NCBI GenBank assembly: GCA_947359465.1
Contig: OX375872.1
Span: 133,102,011 to 133,166,010, forward strand
Direction: 5' to 3'
Source of the DNA: Metellina segmentata
Lineage: Eukaryota; Arthropoda; Arachnida; Araneae; Tetragnathidae
Length of the DNA: 64,000 nt
Shown here: positions 28,101 through 41,900 of the stretch, in pieces
Position numbering within the stretch: position 1 is the first letter of the stretch
How the letters are laid out: the number at the start of each line of letters is the position of its first letter
Program-made: the position numbers and the translations under genes
The notes under the pieces: generated by a model
What the model saw: the letters and a program-made list of their open reading frames with translations, nothing else
Databases searched by the model: none
What the model was told of the DNA's origin: nothing

Positions 28101-30710
28101 CTATTCAGAAGTCGGAGTCCATGAATCAGTGGAGGAGGAATCAGTTTCTACAGTATCTGATGCAATCTCGACTACTGCAGAGTTTGGATCAGAGGATGAA
28201 AGTGCATCTACTACTTCCGGTAAGTAATTGACTAGTATTGGACGTACCTCTTGTATTATAAAATGGATGACATATTTGTGACGAATATTTATATTTTTCA
28301 AATTTTAAGCACAACATTTCTCTTTCTCTCTCGATTATTATCATATAATTCCAAAACAAATAGATCTCAACGAAAGTCTAGCAATTCAGGATTCGATGAA
28401 CAACCATCAAATGTCATATTTCAGATTCAAAGTCGAAAGTGTAAATAGAGCGATTAGACTTCGATTAATACATTTATACAAATGAAACATCTATCACATT
28501 TTTATATACAGGTCAATACAAATGATTCATAGGGTTTGAAGTCCTATCATTTCAGCAATGGATCTCACCCATTCGTGCCAATTACGTAACGAAAGACAGT
28601 ACCTTAAATTTCAAAATTCATGCGTACTGACCTCCTTGTGACACACCAGACGGATATATCGTATCGCGATATGTTGTGGTTGTTTCCGTAACTGAAAGGT
28701 CGTCATCTGACCTTACTGACCATCAAATGTCATATTTCAGATACAAAGTCGAAAGTGTAAATAGAGCGATTAGACTTCGATTAATACATTTATACAAATG
28801 AAACATCTATCACATTTTTATATACAGGTCAATACAAATGATTCATAGGGTTTGAAGTCCTATCATTTCAGCAATGGATCTCACCCATTCGTGCCAATTA
28901 CGTAACGAAAGACAGTACCTTAAATTTCAAAATTCATGCGTACTGACCTCCTTGTGACACACCAGACGGATATATCGTATCGCGATATGTTGTGGTTGTT
29001 TCCGTAACTGAAAGGTCGTCATCTGACCTTGCTGACCATTGTTATCGAAAATTTCCCTTCAGGACTAATTGCGGGACGTTTTCAATAACCGTTGGTTTGC
29101 TCCACGGGCGTGCAATAAGAGTAGACTGAGTATTGCTATTGAGAGGAGTTTCAGAATATATGACGTATATTGCTGTATTGATACATTGACAAGATTGCCA
29201 GATTTGGAATCTTATCGCCTCGTTTGGCGGTATAACGCCTTATGACAGGCACGGGAGCAGAAAGTGCTTAAAACTGCGACGTACGTTGTAGAACAAAGTC
29301 TTTGCAGAACAATTTTTCCTTAATTTTATCAAAATTTAGGCCGTTTTTTTTTTCAATCCTAAGTTACGATGTTCTGCAGTGCAAAGCGCTCTCCTTGCCA
29401 CACCTTTTTTTTTCTGCTCTAGCTGCGGAACAACCTCCGTTCACCGCACTAAATTACCGCAACCACTTTATAAATAACACATCTTCTATGTCAATGACAA
29501 AATATTTAACTTCAAAAGTTATCAACAGAATTGTAAATTCTGAAATTATGCCTTGGTTTTAAATAAAGTAAGTTAATAACTTTTGATGTGTTTTATTATA
29601 AATATGTAATACATATTTAGCTGATAAGTGCGTTTTACGTCTGTTTTTGATTTTACTGCAGTTTTCAAAATTCGGACAAAATGCCTGCAGAACAATTGCA
29701 ATTGCTTCGAGTTGTGTTGCAAAACACTGAGTATAATTCTGCACTTGGGATGACAGGGTAGGTGTGAATGTCCATTTTTATAAAGTGGCGACAAGAATGG
29801 TGTAAGGCTCAAAGTCTACAATTTCGAGCGGACCAATCAGATGATGAATCAATACATGGGCGTCCTTTGTCGTCCCATGTATCAATCAGATGCTGAATGT
29901 TCGATTCCGCCGAAAGTTGTCTAAGATAGTTTTAAGCTTAAGATAGTTAACTACTAGTTTTGGCCGCATTATACTGGGCACATAAAAATGTTATCATAGC
30001 TCATTCTACTTTTATAATTCTTCTATGGGTATATCGTACCTTGATATGTTACGTTTGTTTCGTCAACTGTAGGATCATCATCTGATCGTGCTTCAAAATT
30101 ACGAGATGTTATTCTCGCTTCTTTCCCTTCGGGATTGATCCAGGGCCGTCTCCAACAGCCCGTTGGGTTGCTACAATGTGACGTACATTAAAAAAAATTT
30201 ATTACCTAACCCTCGCAACTGAAGGAGACACATAAATGGCCAAAATGATATGGTCGCATAAAAGTGTGTCGTGTTACAAAAGGAAATCGAATGTTTGTAG
30301 TGTTTGGAATGAAATGTGGACAGTTTCTAGTTCTCTTCACGTAGCATTTATTGTCGTCTATGTAATACTTCTAGAAATACGACGCTTTGACACACCATGA
30401 CTCATTTATACTAACGCAGTTTCCTTTGTTTCTTAGTTCCAGAACAGAGTATTACAACTATTAGATACCCAGAACCATCCCTGTTGATTTCCACAAAAGA
30501 TGCCTCATTTGAAGATGTTTCTGAAATCTCAGTTACTGAGGAAGACAAAGTCGCAACAAGTGCTACTGATGCCTCAGTTAGTATTGATACCGGAGAAGGA
30601 AATGAAACGAGGATACCTGATTTCCATCCATTATCGTCTCTTCACGAAACGACTTTTACGCCACAATTCATACAATATGGTAAGTATTAGTCTATGAACG
30701 TTTTAAACTT

Positions 30711-30761
<51 letters not shown>

Positions 30762-32869
30762 GTGTGTGTGTGTGTGTGTGTGTGTAACCTCGATCATTTG
30801 ATTAATAACATTAATAATATGAGTAAAAATGCCAGTCGACCATTTAGTATAGCGTATTAATCTTTTCAAGTTGCAAGTTGTTTACTTTTGTCACACACAA
30901 AAAATTAATCCTCGAACCATTGATTAAAAATATTTACTTTACAATAAGTGTTAAAAATTCTAGTCGGTTATTTAGTATGGTGTATTTAATCAGTGAACGT
31001 TTTAAAATCTATTTATAGTCGTATGTTTACTCCAGTCCAATTTTAACCTCTAACCATTCATGAAAAATGTTAATAATAAGCGTTAAAAATGCCAGTTGGC
31101 CATTTAGAATGGGGTACTAATCTGTAGACGTTTTAAACTATGTGCATAGTCGCGTATTTACTCCAGTCAAGTTCAAACCTCGAACCTTCGATTAAAACTA
31201 TTAACAATTAGCATTTACTCTCTGGATGTTTGTTTCGACGAGGTACTTCGTCATTAGCAAAACTGACCAGATCTTGATGTTCAAGATTCATTATAACAAA
31301 ACTAACCAGATACAAAACCGGCCATATTTTGATGATGGGATACCTCGATTTAGCAAATAGGAAAGATCTCGATGACGAGATATCTCATTATTAGCAAAAA
31401 TTGTCAGATCTGGAAAGACGAGATATCTCGTCTAAGCGACTTGGAGGAGTGAAAACATCAGTAGGCCATTCAATATTGTGGATATTAATCTATGAACATT
31501 TTAAACCGTATGTCAAGTATTGTAGATTAACATCGAACCTCCTATGAGATTAACATCGAGCCTTTGATTAACTTTAACAATAAGCATTAAAAATAGAGGC
31601 ATACTAATTTTAAAATATAACCCGGTTGTTTCGCACACTTGTATCTTCTATTCGTTGCCCTCTTCGGCTTTCAATAAGGATCGAATTGGCGGTATATGCG
31701 AGGGAACAACCAGGGTCTAAGCTACCGCTACTACTAACCATGCATGTGAAGTATACTAGGACTGAGCATTGTTATAGAGAGGAGCCTCAAATATTGAGAC
31801 CACCATGGCCGACTAGCTGTCACTTGATCTCTGTAAAAAATTGAATTTGTTGGTCGATTTGACATTTTATCGCCTCGTTCGGCGTTATAACATCCTAAGA
31901 CAGGGTACGTATGTGAATACTCATTTCTAAAGATCGGCGACAAAAATAGTGAAATCACAGAAGTCTACTGCTATGAAATGCGGACCAATCAGATGATGAA
32001 TGTTCCTTTACAAACGGCAAACGAAAGTTGTCAAAGGGTTTATAAAAAGGGTTATGGGCACATAAAAGGTTACCATTTTTTTTATCTACTTTTATATCGC
32101 CTTTATGTCTACTAACAGAGAATATGGCTAACCACCATGCGTTCATACCCGGGACTTACTTGTTAACGGACAAACGTTATGACCACTATACTAGTTAGGC
32201 CCGGATGCTATACATCCGAATAATGAATTTTTAATTTTAACTCTCCAAGTGGTTTCGAGTAGCTATATCGTCCATCCAAATCGTACCAATTTAAATTTAG
32301 ACAGGATACTTCGTCATCATAATAGTGGGTTTTTTTATGATGACGAGATATCTCGTCTATCAAGATCTGGTCAGTTCTGCTTATGACGAGATACCGCGTC
32401 TAAACAAGTACTATGAGGGTTAAACTATACCTGTTTCTTAAATAGACATTTATTTTTGAAAATTAAACGTATGCAGTTAACTTCTGATTTAAAGCACCAC
32501 TTGGAAAGTATCGTTGACTAAACTATATTTATAAACAAAGGCATGAGGCAAAGAAATTTGACACAAGATGACATTTGATCAAAAGGTGGTTTCTGTATAA
32601 TATATAAGCGGGTTTACTTTTTTATTTTAGGTACAACAACAACAACAGAAAAACCAGTGACAATTGTAACAGATTTTCACTTCGTTTCAAGTACCCCAGG
32701 AATTGAACACGTGACTATAGACGAAATTCTGGAGAGCTCAACGGAACCGCCAGTAACAATAAATATGGATGACCTCAGCATTGTCGAATCACTCCATCAC
32801 ACTGTTCAAGACCAAACTACCCCTCAAGGTAGGTACCTAACTCTCCGAGCGTTACAAGATTTCAGAGTA

Positions 32870-32908
<39 letters not shown>

Positions 32909-35900
32909 GTTGTGTATCGAAATGATAGGTCCACCAGTAAAAACGAAAGCTATGTTGGGAAAAAAGTTTTATTGTGTACAAGTAACTATTTACCAATAAC
33001 ATGGTAAATATTAAGTAACTATTTTAGTAAGTATAATAGGGAAAAAAGATTTAATGTTACCAAAAGATTTAATGTTCCACACACACACACATCTAGAAGA
33101 ATTAAAAAAACAATCTAGAAGAATCTGAATTTTCCTCCTTTCTTTTGGACCAATAAAATGTTTTTTTTTATTGGTCGAAAAGATTCAAACTGTCTAGACG
33201 AATGCATGAATTTTTCTAACCTTTGGAAATAATATTTGTCCTTTCCTTAGAATAGAACCCATGGTAAAAATTATATTGCCCTTTTTTTTAATAGAATTCC
33301 TCGGAAATATTCTATTGATCATTTCCACAGCATAGTATCCTTTGGAGAGATTTCTCTCTCCCATTGGTCTTTCCGTACAATAGAATCGTTTTAAGGAATT
33401 CTATTGGTAATTTGCGTATAATAGAATCGCTTGAAATGTTCTATTCGTCCTTTCCTCAGAATATAATCCCTTGGAAGGATTTTATTGGTCCAGACGATTA
33501 AAATTGTTCTGAAGTCAAGTAGGAAGATTGCAAGGTGGAATTATGCGTGAGAATCTCTCAGGGGAGGTTAAAGACCTTTCCAAGTGACGAGATTTCCCGG
33601 TTTTATCGAATTCTCGACACGTAAGCGAGATTTTAATTACACTGTTGTCTATGAGGGCTAGACAGGACTGATGAAAAATTGACTACGTATCCGGAGTGAC
33701 CAGTTATCCAGGTGGTGATTTCTCAAGGTTTTGCCGAATTTGGATTATTTAAAATGTTTAAAACTGCTTAATCATAGAGTTAATTCGCATTTTAGGTATC
33801 AGTGACTTTGCAAAAGACCCAAAAAAGAATGATGATAAACATCAAACTTTACAATTTAGAATTCAGCATTTTCGAATTTTTACGTTATTGAGAAACCCAT
33901 TATAAAAATCATCACACCGTGGTTAACTTTTAAAAAGTTTGGATTTTTTTACATTCTTTGTTTAAAAAAATATTCGACTAAGTTTTTTCAATTACATATC
34001 TCCCCATCTGCAGAAATATACTCAGTGTTCTGCAACACAGCTCCAAACAATTGCAATTGTTCTGCAGGCATTTTATCCGAATTTTGAAAATTGCAGTAAA
34101 ATCAAAAACAGACGTAAAACACAATTATTGGCTAAATATGTATTACATATTTATATATATAATAAAACATCAAAATTAATTCACTTTGTTTAAAACCAAG
34201 GCATACTTTCAGAATTTGCAATTCTGTCGATAACTTTTGAAGTTAAATATTTTGTCATTGTACATAAAAGATGCGTTATTTATAAAGTGTTTGTGGTAAT
34301 TTGGGCAGTGTAGGGAGGTTGTTCCGTAGCTAGAAAAGAAAAAAGGTGTGACAAGGATCGCGCATTGCACTGCGGAACATCGTAACTTAGGATTGAAAAA
34401 AAAATCAGATAAAGTTTTGATAAAAATTAAGGAAAAATTGTTCTGGAAAATTTTGTTTGTTCTGTGACTTACGTCGCAATTTTAAGCACTATGCTCCCCG
34501 CCATATCTCTATACCTGGAAGGCATATGGCACTGTCCAATTTTTTTACGCTCCTGGTTTTTGTCTGGACGAGGTATCTTATCATTAGCAAAACTGACCAT
34601 ATATTAATGGACGAGATCGGTAGTAGTAGATATTAACGTGACACTGGAGCAGAACAACGGGCTATTGGCGACGGTCCGGGTTCAATCCAGAAAAGAAAAT
34701 TCCAAGGAAAACACCACGGAATTTGAGCCAAGGTCATATGAGTAAGCAACACCTTAGCTCTCACCACACTCTCCGAACTTTCTGACAGTGTCAACGTGAA
34801 GACATTTGAGGCCCCAATAGATTTAATGTGCACCAGCCACCGCGTACACAACGGTCTTTGGTTGGGCAGAGTTTTGAATTCGTAACCTTCCGGTTGCTAA
34901 TCAGTTACTCTTCCAACTAGTCTACCGTGTCCCCCATGACGGACGAAATATCTCGTCATTAGCAAAATTGTTCATATCTCTATTTAGAGATCCCGATCCG
35001 GTTGAAACCAGTTGGAGGGCTAAAATGACCTTGTGTAAGATTGTAGAACTTTCTAATGATGTATATTCGTGTGATAAAAACGAATCACCTTCTTTATTTC
35101 GAGTACTATTCATACTAGAGCAAATTCAAAGGTATCATTGAATAGGGAATAACCTCCTCTACAAATTCAAATCCGAAAAGTTCCATTAGGAGACATCTTC
35201 ATATAAAATTTTGCACAAACAATTGAATTTCTAATGGCAACACCATGTTTTCATGCCATAATCATATTATGCATTACTAAGTTAGTCTAGCGCTAACCCT
35301 AATTATCATAATGAGCTGAAATGGATGGCCACATCAGAAGTCCTTTTGAAACGATTCCCATTAAAATATAATAAGGTTTCAATTCATAATCCTTTAAAAA
35401 TATTAATATAATAAATACTATTGCATACTAAAATCTATTTTAAAAATAAAATAGTTGGTAGAATTTGTTTGGGTTGTTCAACAGTAACCTGGTACACAAT
35501 ATCGGCGCTATGGAAATATTATTTAGGAAGATATCCAAAAATGTCTAAGAAATTTATTTCATTTACAGCTCCAATCTTTCTGTACTCATAACTTCGAAAC
35601 GGTAAGACCTAATGACATGAAATTTGGTATCTTAAATTTTTATATAGATTCAAAATTGTGTGTCGAAATGGGGTTTTATTGGAAATTATTAAGTTGGTGT
35701 TCAATTTAATATGAAGAAGGCCCCTTATACATTTTAATTCATAGAAGACGTTAGGTCCCTGTCAAGCGACTACTTTTAATTTTCTCTGCTGTTAAAATTG
35801 TGCTTGAATAAAGAGGGGTGGTTTGTTTTTTTCCCGCGACTGTACACCTTGTCCAGTCTTGGTAAGTAAAAATATAAGCCTCTATAAAATAATTGAGTAA

Positions 35901-38900
35901 TTGCCGGGAGGAGTAGCAAAAAAAAACGTTAAACTACTCTCCACTCGAAAATTTTGTTTTGTGATGTAGTGCACTATGGCCTCCTGGGTATAATTTTATG
36001 TGTTTAAATTACAAGCACAATCATTCCTAATTAGCTTCAGAAATTTAATGTTTTTTCTTATCTTTATTAGATTTACTATCAGAACAATCGACACCAGAGA
36101 CTGCTGATACTACTGTTGGACACACTCATATCTCAAAACCGACTGTGGAATCTTCTACAGAGACTGATAAGACCACAGTTGATCAGGATACATCCAAACA
36201 AGCGTCATCAGATGAATCTACTACACAACATACCGAACCATCTGTGGAAACCACGTATCTCTCTTTCTCATCAGAGCAGTCAATTACACAGTATACAGTA
36301 ACAACAATAAGTCCTACACAATTTGATGTCACATCAAAGCAACCAGCTACACAGTATGCAGAAACAACTGCGAGCCATGAGCATTTCTCAGTTTCATCAG
36401 AGCAGCCCACTACACAGTTTGCGGAAACAACTGCTAGTCCCAAGTATTTCTTAGTCTCATCAGAGCAGCCTACACAGTATGCAGAAACAGATGCGAGCCA
36501 TACGCATTTCTCAGTCTCATCAGAGCAGCCCACTACACATTATGCGGAAACAACTACGAGTCCCGAGTATTTCTCAGTCTCATCAGATCAATCCACTACC
36601 AAGGATGTGGAAACAACTGCAAGCCCTACTCTCTTTTCAGTCTCATCAGTTCAGCCAACTACAGAGTATGTGGATACAACTATGAGCCCGAAGCATTTCT
36701 CTGTTTCATCAGAGGAGCCTGCTTCAGAGGATCACAAAACTGAAGTTAACTTCACTCCATCAGAACAGCCTACTGCACAATATACCGAGACAACTGTAAC
36801 ACCTACTCATTTCTCAGTCTCACCAGAGCAGCCTGTTTCAGAGGATCACAAAACTGAAGTAAGCTCCACACCATCAGAACAGCCTACTGCACAATATACC
36901 GAGACAACTGTAATCCCTACCCATGCCTCAGTTTCTTCAGAACAGCCTGTTTCACATGATGACGAAACTACCTTTGGCTCGAATCACCCCTCAATCTTAT
37001 TGGAGCAGACCATTCTACAGGATGACGAAACAACTGCGAGCCAAACGCACTTATCCGCATCAACAGAGCATCCCATTACACAGAATGTTGAAACAACTAT
37101 AAGCCCCAAGCACTTCTCCATTTCATCTCAGCAGCCTGCTGCAGAGGATGATGAAACAACTGTTGGCTCCATACACATTTCATTTCCATCGGATCATACC
37201 ACTGCGCACTATGCAGAAACAACTGTGAGCCAAACGCACTTATCCGCATCAACAGAGCATCCCATTACACAGAATGTTGAAACAACTATAAGCCCCAAGC
37301 ACTTCTCCATTTCATCTCAGCAGCCTGCTGCAGAGGATGACGAAACAACTGTTGGTTCCATACACATTTCATTTCCATCGGATCATACCACTGCGCACTA
37401 TGCAGAAACAACTGTGAGACCTACGGATTGGTCAGTCTTATCAGAGCAGTCCACTACAGAGAATGCAGAAACAACTGTCAGTTCGACTCACTTGTCTGTC
37501 TCATCGGATCAATCTGTTTCAGAGGATGACAAAGCTACCTCAAGTCCAACGTACGCTTCATTTTCATCAGAGTCTTCATCAGAAAGTTCCGAAACCACTG
37601 TCAGACCAGATGATGTCTCAAACGTACCAGAAGACTTAACTGTGAAGAAGGACGAAACTACTTTAGGAACCGTCCATTCGTCGGTATCAATAAATCATAC
37701 AGTAACACAGATTGATGCAGTCACTGTAAGCCCTGCATTTATTTCGTTGACATCAGATATTCATGCCGATGATAGTATGGAGATCACTGAGACGCCTATA
37801 GGACTTCCAACTGAAGAGAAAACTCATCATCACACTGTGGAGGAAATATCAACTTCTTTGGGAACTACCTTCCAGTCCCATGAAACGGAGAAAACTGAAT
37901 TAAGCACTGAAGGTATGTATGCATAAGAAGGAAAATATTCGTGATACCTCATTACATTTTGGCGAGTTGAATTTGATCCGAGTTTTCTGTTTCAAATGAA
38001 ATTCATTTCTAAAATTCTGGGAAAAAAACTTTAAAATAACAGATTTGATAATGTTATACTGGATTTTCAAAGAAACGGATAAATTGAATGAGTAATTATA
38101 TGATTTATTCCTTCTCTGGAAATTTAAGATATTAGTTTGAATTTCACAAAACCTCGGGTCTGATTTCAATGACTATACTTTTTTTTTTCTAATGGCGGGC
38201 ACATTTTGACCGAAGTCATTGGCCACTACAAGGCCGGAAGTGATGGCCACTTGTGAAGGAGCACCAAGTGGGAGGGCCATCATTGCCCCTAACAATTACA
38301 TCGTAATTTTGAACCATGTTCAGATGACGAAGCAACACCTAAGCTGGTATACGCTTACAAACATCCATGCCCGAACCCGGATTCGAACCGGGACCTTCCG
38401 ATCTAGAGGCTAACACCTTAACCACTATACCGGTTGGTCGGCTCAATGACTATACTTGAAATCAGAGTTGTGCTTCTGAATTCTGAAACCTCAGGCCTCA
38501 ACATGCAGTCGCCAAAAGCCCGTTTTGTTGCTCCAGTGTGACGTTAATTTTAATACCTACCTACCTGAACATGTAACAGAACGAAATATCAACTAAGAAT
38601 TGATCAGATTTAAAAGTTTCTGAAATCTAGATATTCTGTGGTGTTGCCATCTAGTGGCAAACGTTGAACTCTGAAACTGACCCTAAAATATGTTTAATTG
38701 AAATTGATAAATCGAACTTATACAGGAATTAGGGATCAAATCAGAAATGATCATTTTGACCTTATCCAATATACTTTTTATTTTCATATAAATTTTAATA
38801 TTTTTGCCAACTTTCTTTGCAGATGATTATTAAATTACTTTTATACTATTTCACGAATTATTTTACTAATCAACATAATTTGATTATCTCGTCTTAAACG

Positions 38901-41900
38901 GACCAATAAAACATCATATGAATACATACTTCACATACTTAAATACATATTTAAATTATTTGTAAATAAAACCAGGCTATTGTATACATCTACTCACAGT
39001 GATACAAATCATTAATTTTAATAACTTTATATTTCATTATTTGTTTAAGAATGTAATATTGAAATGGTACGGTATAAATATGTTCGGGAATAAAATAAAA
39101 ACTAATTTCGTACAGTCATAAAAATTATCTATAGTTGAATAAATTTATTATTCCAATCAAACATGTGTATAGCGTAGAGGGATTGAACACCCCTTTTTTA
39201 CTCACGCATTGTTGTAGATGAAAGTCAAAGCTACCGTGCAATTGGGATAAATAGGACGTCAAAATTGGATAGTTTCATTTTTATAAAGTTGATGTAAAAT
39301 TAATATCAAGACTGTACCTTATGCAAATTTTATACACATCAATTTATAGAAGACGCTATTCCCTATTGAAAGATGCCTTTGAATTTTCTCTACAATGAAT
39401 GACGGGATAGTTGTACCTTTAACTGTAGCTGCACTTCGTAAATAATAGTCCGGATCTCCCATAAACAACTAAGGAACCTGAAAATGCCAATTGAAATATT
39501 TTAATACTTTTCTTATATACACCTATAATAACCATATTCTATTCAAAGAGATTTTCCCAACCTATACTACTAAACCATACTTATTAATAATCCTATTCCA
39601 TTCAGAGAGATATTTCAACTATACCTAACCTAATACTGTTACATACTTAATAATAGTCATATTCCATTCAGAGAAATATTTCAACTATACCTAACCTAAT
39701 ACTGTACCATACTTATTAATAGTCATATTCCATTCAGAGAGATATTTCAACTATACCTAACCTAATACTGTTACATACTTAATAATAGTCATATTCCATT
39801 CAGAGAAATATTTCAACTATACTTAACCTAATACTGTACCATACTTATTAATAGTCATATTCCATTCAGAGAGATATTTCAACTATACCTAACCTAATAC
39901 TGTACCATACTTATTAATAGTCATATTCCATTCAGAGAGATATTTCAACTATACCTAACCTAATACTGTTACATACTTAATAATAGTCATATTCCATTCA
40001 GAGAGATATTTCAACTATACCTAACATAATACTGTTACATACTTAATAATAGTCATATTCCATTCAGAGAAATATTTCAACTATACCTAACCTAATACTG
40101 TACCATACTTATTAATAGTCATATTCCATTCAGAGAGATATTTCAACTATACCTAACCTAATACTGTTACATACTTAATAATAGTCATATTCCATTCAGA
40201 GAAATATTTCAACTATACTTAACCTAATACTGTACCATACTTATTAATAGTCATATTCCATTCAGAGAGATATTTCAACTATACCTAACCTAATACTGTA
40301 CCATACTTATTAATAGTCATATTCCATTCAGAGAGATATTTCAACTATACCTAACCTAATACTGTTACATACTTAATAATAGTCATATTCCATTCAGAGA
40401 AATATTTCAACTATACCTAACCTAATACTGTACCATACTTATTAATAATCATATGACATTCAGAGAGATATTTCAATTATACCTAACCTAATACTGTACC
40501 ATACTTATTAATAGTCATATTTCATTCAGAGAGATATTTCAACTATACCTAACCTAATACTGTTACATACTTAATAATAACCTTATTCCATTCAAAGATA
40601 TATTTTAACTATACATAACCTAATGCTGTGCCATTACTTACTAATCTTCCTGGAGGTTATTTCGACGAGGTATCTACTCATCAACAAAATCTTTAACATA
40701 TCTTGACGGAAGAAATGTCCTTTTTTTGCAAAATTGGTCAGATGCTGGCAAACGAGATATCTCGTCAAAACCACTTGGAGGATTAGTAACCATCTTTTTT
40801 AAGAGAGAGATAAAAATATTTCAACAGTATCTATACTATTATGCACTTAATAATATTTTATTAAGATAATTCACTCGATATTTTGTATGTTATGATTTTA
40901 GGTATCGGGAATGCACTATCCGAAACTTCCTCATCTAGCGGAACTGCTCCTCAGGAATCTAACTTCATGGGAGATCTGGCCACACCGGAATATGATGATA
41001 TTATATACTCCTTTACAGAGCTACCTAAACCAATTGCTAAACCGCAATCTCACTCTAAAAATACAACTGGCGGTGCTTCAGTTTCGTCCGCAGCATCAGA
41101 AGAAGGTAAGAAATGAATTAATATTCCTTCGCGTTCCCCTGAGCAATTGTAATCCGGCTGTAAGAGTATCGATTTTCAACAGAAGCTTTGCGCGTTCGAA
41201 ACTAACCAAAGACCGTAGTGTACAAGGAGGGTCGTGCACTTTAAATATACCGTGGTTACCAACGAATGTCCTCACGTTGACGTAGCGTGAATGTTTGGAG
41301 AGCTTTTCCTTCGGGTTTGATCCAGGACCGTCGCCAATATCCCGTTCTGTTAATCCAATGCGACATTAATTAGATACCTACCTACCTTTGTTTCCCTAGA
41401 TCACTGTGTGTCCTCGTCATGACGAGTTCAAAATGTCGAGTACTTGTCCTAGGGTCTGTTTCCTAGGGATCGAACCCAGACCATCGTCAATAGCCTTCTG
41501 TGTTGCTCCAGTGTCATACTGATTAACTACCTGCCTCCCTTTGTTTCCCTAAAGCCAGTTTTTGATCGCCTGTTGTGCCTCTCCAGTGCGCCGCTGGTTA
41601 AATACCTACCAATCTTTTTTCCCTAAAGCCAGTTTTTGGTTAGCCTGTTGTGCTGCCCCAGTGCGACGTTGACTATCTACCTACCTTTGTTTCCCTGAAG
41701 CCAGTTTTTGAATAGCTTGTTGTGCCTCTCCAGTGCTCCGCTGATTAACTTCCTACCAATATTTGTTTCCCTAAAGCCAGCTTTTGGATCGAATGTTTTG
41801 CTGCCAAATGCGACGTTGATTAACTACCGACCTACCTATGTTTTCATAAAGCCAGTTTTTGGATGGCCTGTTATACTGATCCAGTGCGACGCTGATTAAG

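Noticed and set aside
30687..30869. Minus-strand open frame with Tyr-Ile and His-Thr runs
   Set aside because: A product of the TA/TG microsatellite after the exon 10 donor.
38370..38442. tRNA-like sequence with a good B box
   Set aside because: It belongs to a SINE with target-site duplication and poly(A) tail; no complete tRNA cloverleaf was seen.
39530..40640. Regular 66 bp repeats resembling a CRISPR array
   Set aside because: Monomers are contiguous without unique spacers, in an intron of a eukaryotic gene.
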